From contig CM076961.1 of the NCBI GenBank assembly GCA_039566865.1, positions 7,463,501 to 7,527,500 on the forward strand: a DNA stretch of 64,000 nt, given 5' to 3'. Shown piece after piece: positions 10,801 to 22,900 of this stretch. The translations under genes and the position numbers were made by a program. The notes under the pieces were generated by a model, which saw only the letters and a program-made list of their open reading frames with translations, was not told the DNA's origin and searched no databases. The stretch's first letter is position 1. Each line of letters starts with the position of its first letter. The stretch is from Aurelia coerulea. Taxonomy: Eukaryota > Cnidaria > Scyphozoa > Semaeostomeae > Ulmaridae.

Positions 10801-10946
10801 GGAAACTCGACAGTCCTACAATTGCAAAATTGCAGCAACCTCGTTGCGGAGCAAAAGATCCAAAGATATCCAGGCATATCAAAGGTAGCCGTCAAAGACG
10901 ATACACGTTGCAAGGAACTAAGTGGCCACTCGATAAGATTCCTAAG
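10801..10946 (+). CDS. MMP exon: cysteine switch and furin site
   Basis: Encodes GKLDSPTIAKLQQPRCGAKD, then a basic stretch ending RQRR, then YTLQGTKWPLDKIPK. The Cys of PRCG binds the catalytic zinc to keep the zymogen latent. Cleavage after RQRR would release the catalytic domain starting at YTLQG. The acceptor is TTCCAG at 10795-10800 and the donor GTAAGA follows AAG (phase 0). Confidence 0.93.
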
Positions 10947-13900
10947 GTAAGATAACAATAACTAATAATAAGAAAACCATATATAATTTGAAAAGGAAAG
11001 GCCACGATACCAGCGTCGATTGTCGGATCCGAAGATGCTTGCGGTGACGAATGAATGAATAAGTTTGATGGCAGAAACACCGCAATGCGACAAAAAACAA
11101 CAGCAAATGTGATTGAATTTATTTCTCTCTATCTAAGTATACTGTATTTCCAACATTTGCACTCATTCTTCTTTTTCCGTTACCTTCTCTCGTTTACCTT
11201 CCTTGCTCTTCTGAAAGTTCCATACTAAGGGTCCTACGTAGTACCCTAATGAACCACATATATCCTCTGTATAAGTGAGCCATTATTTGGTGGATAATCT
11301 GTCGTTTGGATAAGCCAAGCCACCCTTTGCTACGTCCTAAAACGATATCAAATTATAAAATCCCAGTAATACTTAAGTTTTATAGATATGAATAGTTTTG
11401 ACTAATCAGCAAATGAAAGAAACAGTCAGCCGTTATCGCACTTCTCGACCCTTTGAGCGTCCTCTAGCACGTGTGAAATCAAATAAGGAACTCTGAGTAA
11501 TACTTATAAACCTCTCATTGCCCTTGATCACCCTCTATTGCCTGTGATATCTTAGCTAGAGAAAAAAGACCTAATCTGAGCAAAATGAAATGTGAGAAGA
11601 TATATAAACCAATCCTCTCTTTTTGGCCCAATGCCCCTGAAAATAAATTGCCCCGTCATTCAAACCCTCCTCCCCGAAGCCTTCCTTTGTAGGGACAAAT
11701 TTGTGATTTTTATTGCTAGGATTATTTGTTGACCTTTAATTGCATTGGTGAAGACTTGGTTTATCTTGTATTAAAATACGGTTTTCAAATTCACACAAAC
11801 AGGAGGTGCCTTGTTTTTCAAGGTGTATAGCCCAGTGCAAAGGAACTATAGGAGCCTGTGATTTTCAGTCCCTTGCTGCTAAGATTGGCCTCTCTTTTTC
11901 ATTCGAAGCCCCCATTAAAACTTCCCTATTCCCTCATCTCGAGCAAAAGATATCCTAGCTGGAAAAAGAAGCCGATCCTTCTAGCCCCCTTCTGAGTATG
12001 AAAGTAGACAAAGCTCCAATGTCAGGGGGGGTTGGAATAGTACCCCACAATACTTTGCGTGCCATTCATATTATTGGAATTGCGCATTGGAATTCGATCA
12101 GTCGGAAGTTTTGCACAAGCGCGAAAGGACAAAGCTGTGATGCTGGCCTAAAATAATGGAAGCTTTACGAGATGTCAATTCGCCGATTTTGAAACAAAAT
12201 AAATCCACCCAAAAGCTTTATAGCATTGACCAACTACCAGGAGAAGATGTAGCAGTGAAGCCAGACGAGAATATTGTTCAGCGTTGTTGTGGGGCACGTA
12301 TAGTTTCTTTGGACAAATTGGACGAAAACCGCATCTTGTTTTCAGGTGAAATAAAGCTTTAGATGTTGGGACTTAGCGGGACTTAGATGTTTTTCTGGCA
12401 GCCAAAGCCTTTCGAAGTATAAATCAAAGCAAAAAATTGCTAAGTCCCTTCCCCGTCTGTCTGAAAACGAACAACAAATTTGATAAATATTGGTCGAACT
12501 GCGGTACTTAGGCCCACAATAACTTCCCACAAAAACGGCCAATTAAAGCTTATCGATAACTGACAATAACTGCAATTCATAATAAAATTATGTGTAAATG
12601 CCCATTAGTCATAATTCGAATCAATTCACCTACCTAGATTGAATGTTCTGTCTCTACAATGCCAATTTTCAATCCCAGTGCAAAAGTGAACGAAAAATTC
12701 TCTGCCATTTGCGAAGTTTCGAAGAACGGTGTTCAAAAACTTCGCGGGGGGCTTTGCCACCCCCCCCCCCTGCTCCAATATTCTAATGGTCCGGCAATTT
12801 TGATATGTCTAAAGATCATTCCCCTGGACGTAGAAGCCTGGCAAGGAGATTCTTTTTGATCCTTTGATTTTACCAAATTTGCCCCATACCCCGCTTTGGG
12901 GGCGAATTTGAGAAAAAATCTCTATTGCATCAAGTGCAGGGAAGATAAAAGGATGATGCTTTTAGTAAGAAAAAATTCAGACCAGCTACTGTTCTGTCAT
13001 CAATTTCCATGATCTTTGAGCGAATCATGTATGAGCAAGTAATGCCCTTTGCCGAGTGCTTTCTGTCTCCTCTACTATGTGGTTTTTGGAAAGGCTATAA
13101 TACGCAACATGCACTTCTAAAATTCCTAGAAACCTGTAAGATAACGATGGATAACGGAGGCTTTGCTGGTGCACTATTAATGGATCTCTCCAAAGCCTTC
13201 GACTGTCTAAATCACGAGCTACTATTAGCAAAATTGCATGCATATGGTTTTAGTAGAAGTGCTCTCGCGCTTATTCATAGCTATCTTTCGAACAGAAGAC
13301 CAAGGGTCAAAATTAATGGTTCCTTTAGCACGTAGAAAGAAACTAACTTAGGTGTGCCACAAGGTTCGGTGCTAGGGCCCCTGTTATCTAACATATAAAT
13401 TAACGATTTATTTCTTCTGATGAACGGAACCGAAATATGTAACTATGCAGATGATACTGCCTTATACTCATGCGATTATAAGGTAAGAAATGTGATAACA
13501 AGACTAGAGCAAGATGCAAACCGACTAACAGCATGGTTTCCAGAAAACTATATGAAATTAAACGAAGATAAATGTCACTTCATTCTTTTTGGGGCTAGCA
13601 AAGAAAGAGTTAATATACACGTTGGAGAAGCCCAGATAGAAGAAAGTGACGAAAAGAAGTTACTGGGCATTAGTCTTGACAAGAAATTAAGTTTTAAAAA
13701 GCATGTCCAAACGCTATGTAAAAAAGCTAGTCAGAAGCTTCATGCTCTTATTCGCATTTTAATCTTCACGGAGCCCGAGAAACTAGAACTGTTGATGAAA
13801 ACATTCATTATGTCCCAGTTTAGCTATTGCTCGCTGATTTGGATGTTTCACGATAGAAATTTGAATAATAAGATAAACAGGATACATGAAAGGGCCCTAA

Positions 13901-16900
13901 GAATCGCATACAAGGACAATGTTTCTAGCTTTGAAAAATTGTTAGAAATGGATAATTCGGTAACCGTTCATCAGAGGAACCTGCAGTTGCTCATTGTAGA
14001 GATCTACAAACAAAATATGATCTAAATCCCAGCTTTATGAAGCAAATTTCAGAAGAAAAAGAAATGCCTTGCAACCTAAGGTGTTCTGATAAACTACAAC
14101 TACCAAAGGCGAAAACAACTTGCCTTGGAATCGATACAGTCAGATCTATGGGGAAAAAGTATGAGAGACACTACCACCAGAACTGAAAAATTCAGATTCC
14201 CTTCAGATTTTCAAAAGGCTTATCAAAGCCCATGAATGCCAAGCCTGCAACTGCAGATTATGTAAAATATTTTATCCCAATTTAGGTTTTTTATTGTAAA
14301 TTATATCTTCACTTGTAATATTATATGTATTTTTTGTAAATAGTTTGCCTTAATTAGCAATTGTAGCTATATTTTTTAGCCAACTTTAAATGAAAGAATT
14401 AATAATAATAAAATAATGATAACAATATTTGGAAAGTTTTGCGACGATCGGTTCAAGGGTCCTCGAGTTTTACTTGTGACAAGATTTGCTTTTCAAAATT
14501 TTTTAATATAAATTGATCATAATACGATAATGATATTATTGATAACATAAGAAGATCAACTACTTTGTACTTTAGATGCCACATAACTGATAGCGAAATG
14601 TGTATAAAGGCCAATCTCCATTCGTTAGCTTGATCGCTGGCGAGACAATATAAATTGAAATGGGAATTGAAAATTTGAATCAAAGTGTATAGCTTTCGCT
14701 GGTGACCGCTGAAAAGTTAAAGCAACTTTAACTCCAAGGCGAACCGCAGCGACCGGCCTGTAGGTGTGAAAAACTTAACTGCGCGTGCTCAAAATGTGCC
14801 GATTGCTGACGATCGCTGTGATTCGCTTTGTTGGAGATTAGCCTTAATGATGACGTGATTTACAGTTATGTCCATTCTTCGATTCCTTGATATTAGATCA
14901 CTTTACCTGCTCTGAAATTACAATTTTGTGTTGACCATCCCAGCAGGCATTTTTTCAAGGTCACAACAGACTGAAATTGTATAAAACTCAACATAATGTG
15001 TTGTTTCCAAGAGGATTTCACTCTACCGGCAACATGTCCGCACACTCTAACGGTCGTGATGATTTCCAATCACATCAACAACAACAGCAACAACAACCAC
15101 AACATTAATTCCGAAAGCTGAATGTTAAGCATGTAACACATGTAAAACGGGGCTGTCAAATCATGTCCAATTTCAGACATTGTTTGTCAACAAGTCTCTC
15201 TAAAAACAACACATCACAACACATCACAACACATCCTATCCAGACTAGACTCTTTGAAACTTTGGGGAGACCAGGGAGGGAGGGGGGCGCACAAAGATCC
15301 TTCCCTCTTTATTCTCGGAGCTATCAATGCTAGAAATTTGAAACTTGGCACAAGTAACAAACACATAGAGGCAAAAAATACTTTGCAATATATTTTTGTT
15401 TATGTCACGTGATTAAGTGCTGACATCATCAATGCTGCTAATTTGAGTGTAAAACCCAATGGACTTTGTCATGTTGTATCTCTAAAACAATAGAACATAT
15501 TGATATGAGATTTTAAACTTACAAGCATTATATCCTTGTCAATCTTATTTAAAATTTTTCATAGTAACAAAAATTTGTTAATGCTGATGTCAGCATTTGT
15601 TTATTTTGTACGCAAAAAAGAGCACTTTTTGTCTGAAATTGATTACAGATGGCTTTCAAAAACAGAACAAAAATTCTAAATATACATAAAGAAACCTGCT
15701 GCATCATATGATGTTGCTCATGTTTTTGAAAAGTAAAGCCTAACATGGTTTTTAGGCAGTACACATTCGCAAGAACCAAACTTTTGATTACGTCCTAAAA
15801 AATCAACAAACTACAAGGTGTCCAAAAAACATGTGCGCTGTTTGAGCGGCATCAGCGGAGCAGCCATAAATCCAATTTTTCTGCTTTTAAGATTCTTGAC
15901 AGAAGAGACTTCAAATTAAAGGTTGACACCGAGTTTGAGTAAATCTGATCGCTAGCTGCTGACTTATGGAGCAAGAAAGCCCAAATTATTGGCTGTTGCC
16001 TCAAAACCCTACGATTCATAACTCTCCATTGTGTTAAAATCAACGAGATTGATTGAAAAAACATGCCTAGCCCTGTTTTCTGATGTTTATAAGTGAGGCA
16101 GATAGTCATACATGGAATTTTGTGACAACCAAGAATATTGGACATATCTAAGGTTGCTAGGAATGGAAATGTGCAACACAAGTGCTTCAGGCCATGTCAT
16201 GCGTCCATCAGATATTTTGCTTCTCAAAAGTGATAAAGTCGTTTTAAACCAACAATATTGCGTTCAGCATGCTGCTTGGTCAATATTCTTGAAGAATGTG
16301 GTCATTGATTACTCCTAAATGCGTTTCTTGGCATAACTGTAAAGTTTAAGTTAATTTAATGTTAAAATTCAAGTTATAAGGTTAAGTACGAAGATAAAAT
16401 CCTCTGGTTTTGAAGCTACCAGTGATTGTGACTTTCTTTCTCGATAAATCAGCAAACACTTGTCAGATTTAAACTAGCCTGTTAGCCAGACCCAACTTCA
16501 AAGGAAATAGTGGTCTGTTCAATACCGCCATAAAGCTTGTTCAAACCTCGTTTGAGAATTCCTCAGAACAATTTGCTGATTATTTGTAAAGAAGCCATTT
16601 ACCCAGGAAGCTCTTTGAAATTTTGCTGAAAGAGAATACTGCAATCTGAATGCGCCCTGATTACTCTTTGTTCCACCTTGCATATAAATTTAATCTCTGA
16701 CCGAAGATTCTAATCATGCAATTAATTAAGCTTCCTCCCTTGCTGCACTAAACTAGTTGGCTCTTTGTTTTCATGATAATATTTTGAGCTGCGAGGTAAT
16801 TATGCGCATACATTTTCCACAAAACTTGGAAAATTGCCCTCTTGAAAAGAGGCTCTGGACACAACTTGAGTCAATATTGAACAGACCACAATTTCCTTTG

Positions 16901-19900
16901 AAATTGGGTCTGTTTAACAGGCTAGATTTAAGCAAACTTGGTGCCAAACTCTAAGTTGAAATCTCTCCTATTCACAAATTTGAAAAACAGGAAAGTTAGA
17001 TTTATAGCTCCTCCACAGTAGCCATTCAAACTTTGCACATGTTTTTTGGGACACCCTGTATATACCAAATGAAACCGTTCCAAGAAACAAGGGCCGATTT
17101 TGTAAGACAATAGCATGATCAGCTTTTGATTGACACCTCAATTCAAAGCGATTAGCGATCGCAGACGAAGGAAATTCTCTCAACCAGTAATTCAAAACAA
17201 GCTAAGCCGCAAAAGTTCCTCTGAAACCCAGGTAGCTAGTTCCCTCGTTGTGGATTCCAAAAATTGTTTTAAGAGCAAATATGAGCATAGATTGAAAGAA
17301 AAAAGATATATCTACACATATGCCTCTGGCATTTAATTTGTTTGGTTCAGAAGCTGATTGGGAAGCCGATTGGTTCAGAAGCCAATTTTCTTATTTTTTG
17401 GATGTGATTAAAATACCTACTGCTCAGCTTCTGAACCAAAGAAATAAAGTGCCCGTGGTAGATGTGTAGATATATCCTTCTTCATTCGGCCTAAGCTCGT
17501 GTTTGCTTTCAAAAACAATTTCTGGAATCCACAACGAGCGATAGCTTCCTGGGTTTCAGAGAAACTTTTACGGCTTTGTTTGTTTTGAATTACTGGTTGA
17601 GGGAATTTCTTTTGCCTGCGATCGCTAATCGGTTGAATTTAGGTGTCAACAAAAGCAACTCATTATGTTGTATTACAAAATCTGTTCTTGTTGTTTCAAG
17701 AAAAATTTAGCAATTTGTTTTCATTGTTATAGAGCCAGTGGTTCAAAAGTTATGACTTAACCCTAATCCTACCTAGCGTTTTGAATTCATATAGCCGACC
17801 CCCCCCCCCCCCCTTCTATATAGAGCCGTAGACAGATAGGAAATCATTGAAACTTGGCAAGGGTGTAGTAAGAACTATTCTTAGTCGAATGGTAGTTTTA
17901 AGCGTGGCCACCCTTGGAAAGAAGTGTCAAATTATGTTTTTCCTGCTAATTTTTTCCAAAAACGGAATAAAGATAATGTGAATCACTTTTTCCTTTCTTA
18001 TTTGGCGTATTTTTCATTTGCAATTCAAATATGATACACACAATTGTTTTTAGACAGTGGTGGCTTGAGTGACGAATGCTGACACCAGCAAATTCAATTG
18101 TTATTGATAACAAAAAAAAGATGTTCGTTTGCTGATTCTTTTAAGGTACACTAGTCAGTGTTTGGAACTAATTCTGGGAGTAAAAATATCAAAAACATAA
18201 AATTTCTCAAATACCTTCTTTCAAATATGGCATTGTCACCTGTCACGTGACACAAATTATTCAAAAATTCTATTGTCAAAATGTAGCTGATAGATGATAA
18301 GTAATTTTCAGAGATGTTGAGGGTCATAAGTCCCATAGGCTTTAACACATAGACTATCTTGCAATCTTCATTGCTTGAATGACATGTTTTTGCATCATCT
18401 CTCACGAAATTATTACGAAACAAGCAATCGCATATGCCCAAGGGAAAATAAAAAATGCTCATTCGTGCTTGGCATGGTGTACTTTTGAAAATGCAGTTTG
18501 ACTAGAGAAAAATATTCCTTGGTGACTGTATTCATTAATTCGTTTGTTAGTTTTCAGTTTTTTACGTTCTTTTCAAACGGGTACCCAATGGACCGATCCT
18601 TGTCCAAAAATGTCTTTGACTGAGGAGATTCCCCTGGCCAGCGTGTTAGCAGTTTTAGCCGGGACCCGGAGGCTCTGGTTTGTAGAAGCATAGGGTAGGG
18701 TGGGGTAATGTCGGTCTAAAATGAGCAAAATCTCAAAATGGATAGCTGGTAAAACGAGACTAAAATGCAAAACATTTAAAAAGTTTCGTTTAATTGACAT
18801 TCAGTGCTTCTTGTTTCTTGGGAAAAAATTTCAGCTCTGACAAAGGCAATAGACCATTTGCCAATTAAGAAAAAATTCCGACAGCCCTAGTAACAGTCGG
18901 AAATCCGGGGAGTCCTCTCCATTACAGCATAGTCGGCAAGCCGACCCGGCCCGATTTTCTGACCCGAAGCTGCATTTGGAGCCGTTGCTCGATGGTTACT
19001 CAACTAATTTCAAAACAGAAAAAAATGTACAAGAGATAATTCGTTTGTGAGTCTTATCACGAATTTGGGGTTTAATATTGCCCCCAGGGGCGGAGTGCGG
19101 GGGCCGCGAAAATTGGGAAAAATTTTGGCCTACCCCATTTTGGGTCGTAACTCCGTTTTGCGAGGGGTAAACAGCCTCGGCATGTCAAAAATCGACGAGA
19201 AACCGTATTCTTTCACTAAAACACTATTAATCTCGAATTTACCTTTAAAATTCGCAGAATAACGAGCCTTTCTTTTTTCAAAGCTGTGGGGAAATCCCGA
19301 AAATTTCTACTTAGGCCCTTTTTCCTCCCAAATGGATCGTGCTCGTTTTCCTACTAAATGCATTTACTAACTCCAGATTAATGATTAAATACCTTAGAAA
19401 GGGTTGAAATAAGGTCTTCCAAAAGTTTGTTTTCAGTTTCTCGATTTATCCACTTCAGAATCAGCCCAAGACGATCGGCCAGTTTTCGTTGATTTTTCAA
19501 AATTTTCTCCCAAGTTTTGGACTTATTACATTTGAAGTAAGGGGTCAAATCAGCTGATCGTTTGTTTATGTGCCCTACTCTACAAATCGATCGTGGGAAA
19601 TACATCGAATGAGATATTCTGAAGTGGGGAGGATTCCCCGATGTTACTAGGGCTGTCGGAATTGGCCGCGCTCGCCTCAATCCCTTTTTCCTAATTGGCA
19701 AATGGTCTATTAAATATTTTTTTAAAATTTTATCTTATGGCAACTAAAATAGGTCCACTTTTTCCGACGAGCGGGAAAAGTGAGTCTATTTTCAAAACTT
19801 GTACAATATCGGAATACAAAAGGATAAATGATTAAAAAAATTAATGGAATTACCTTTCTCAACTATTCTCCATTCAATAAAATCACAAGCTTTGCCTTTT

Positions 19901-22900
19901 ATCGCAAGCAATGCCGTTCCCGCAACGAAAATAAGACTACGGTCATTATGCTGTGATTCACCATCGTTGCGACTTGCAAGTCAGTGATCGAATTTGATAA
20001 TAACAGTCAAATAAAATTGTTTGCAGCATGTTTACTCCAATTTACTGGTTACAAGACAGCAACTGCAGTAATAGGAAACCCGTTTTCGCATTTTAGACAG
20101 AAAACAACGTGGCAAGATGAATATAAGTGCGAAAATTTAAGCAATTCAAGGCTTCGTTGAATTTGAATTATGGCTGAATTCTCAGTATGCCCACATTACC
20201 CCACCTGGTAAAAAAATTAATATAAAAAGAACAATCGCGTCAATGACTTTGAAATAAACGTTATTTCATTCGTAAATGACCAAACTCTCACCTCATGGTC
20301 ATTAGATTGACCAGAAAAGCAAAACAACAGTGGCAGGAGAAAGTTTTCCTGGGCTTTGAAATTCTTGCACAATAGGCCGTTCAGTAAATTTATTTTATAA
20401 AAGGAGTGGAGATACATCTAAGACGAATGTTTTATGTAAAAAGGCAGTTTAGTATGTAGACATTAAAAGAAAAATAGCCAACCTTTCTTCCATGTAACGA
20501 GAAAGGATATTTCTAGCAAAAAGCTCAGTAGACCCACTTTACCCCGTAGACCCAACTTACCCCACCCTACCATAGGAATCATTCGTCGTACATAGCCGCA
20601 TGCTCGTGGCCCATGGACGAGACCGCCAAGTCTCGTTTTCACGGACCAATCAGACGACAAATAGGCGAAGAATTCAAAAGAAACCTGTGAAGATTTTTCT
20701 AAATTATACCTACCTTCATAAAACGCAACCAGGACAAAAAACTGCTCAAAATGTTCCGAATTTTTTTTAAGAAATCTACTCTCCATATGTTTGCGCACAA
20801 AAGTTTGGACGCCGGTCAAAATATCTCCAGTTTTCGCGGAGTTATAGCGCCTCAAACTCACCACATTTGTATGTTTTCTGCATTTCTGGGCATCCAGCAT
20901 TCTTAGTACATCATTGATTCTTAAAAATTCTTCTAAAACACTTCTCAAACATCACTACTTCCTATCAAGGCCATACCGTTGGCTTGGGAACCTGTTCTTG
21001 CTTCGCAGAAGAGGAAATCTGACCTGCTTCCTTCGATGTCCGGAAGTTGGCCTACTTCCAAAATGAGCAAAATCGTGCTTTTAGCCTTAGAAATTCCAAT
21101 GTTACCTACCTTTTTCCGTTGGTTAAGGTATCCTTTAGTTCTGTGCATCTACCAGAGTGTGGTTGGGATCCATTTAACGATTTTCTTGCACAAAAAAGGC
21201 AGCAAATACCACGATAAACGTCAGTTGAGTGTCCATTAAATCTCTGTACCTGTTTTATAAGAGAGCTGCCAAATATGTCTTCCCTAATAAAATGTTTCTA
21301 TTCTTCAGAGAACACTAACATGGAAACTAAAAAACTCAGCCAGAGGACTGCCTTTCAATACAGTTCGTCGTGTGCTTTATTATTCACTGGACAAGTGGTC
21401 AAAGGTTGCAAATATCAATTTCAGAGAAGTTAGTGGTGACGACAAAGCAGATATATACGTGAGTTTCGCTCCTGGTAGCCATGGTGATCCATATCCTTTT
21501 GATGGACGAGGAGGAACGCTGGCACATGCCTTTTACCCATATCCTGGAAATGGTTAGTATCATCTATAAATTTGCGCTCATATATAAAACATTAACGCCC
21601 CAGGAGGGGATTTAACGGGAGCTTCGACAGGAGGGATTGGAATAGGAGCGTGAAGAGGCTCGTAAAAATTCCGCAGCTATATTGACAATGGCAAAAAACA
21701 ACCAAAAGAGGAGAATATGTTTGCGATAATTTATCAATCTAAACGTTTATTAATTGTGCCCTATCTTTACAGAAAATCAATCCTCAATGTTTGCAGATTG
21801 TCTGTGATATTTGCATTGTATAGTGAGTAGTCATTTACGATAGGCCATATTAACTATGAATAGGCTGAACTAACAGATCATTAGTTGTGAGGACATGATG
21901 AACGATTTTATGCCCATGAAGGCTTGCAAGGGACTGTTTTGTTTTCGAAAAATTCCTTACTGAAACTTCTCTTAGCGACGAAAGGGACATCCTTGATGTA
22001 CATACATCTTTTGGAAGACTTTGACATCGACATTTTAGCAATTTTTCATCAATAAATAATTCTTTAACCCTATTTTAACCAGGTAAGAAAATCGATTTTC
22101 TACCAAGGGCGTTTTCGTCCCCCCTTAATTTCTCCGCAAGTATAACAGTTATGACAATGAAACTTGCACTGTGTCATAATTGAACAAAGGAGAATCTAAA
22201 AATAGCATCAATCAATCAATAGTCACGTGAACAATGCAAATTTTGGCAAAATCGGGCTATTTGCAAAAAGGCCCATTATTAGCGAATAGCTGCATAAAAT
22301 CGGCAAAAAACCATCCAAATATCTGCTTGATAGTATTAATTTGTAGTTTCATTTGGTTTCATACGGATATACCGGGTGTCTCAAAAAAGTACCCTCTTTT
22401 GACTGGATATAGTAACCAAACAATAAGATATCATTGCTCCTCGACTGCACAGCTAAATTTATCAATCTTCAACTTAGATGCACATACCTTGCATTTAGAA
22501 ATCGTCCACCAAACACTGGAGTTACAGCTTCGCAAAGTGAAAATTTACAGTGCACTCAAAACCAGAGGATTTGAAAAAGGGCCTAATCATGATTTGTATC
22601 GTGGACATTTTCCAAAGTACCTGTAGACTTTAAGTTTTTGTTTTTTGCTTTTGAAAAGAATAAAAGATGCATGGACATGGCGCTGATTAAACAAATATAG
22701 TAAAAATGTGGTAAGAATGATAGAGTCGTGCCACATCTCCAAAATAAGCGTGCATGTGCTCGCTTTCCTCTTCTTTGATACAAAACAGTTGGGATTGAAT
22801 GCAATGCAAGGACCGATTCCTCAAAAGAAAAGTCACTTCAAGAACAATTGAAGGAATTCAAGGTATAAATCTTTTCAAAAATAAAAAGGAAAGGTCAAAG

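Noticed and set aside
20463..20948. 161-residue minus-strand frame
   Set aside because: It overlaps the right end of a TIR element and resembles no protein I know. It is probably a chance frame.
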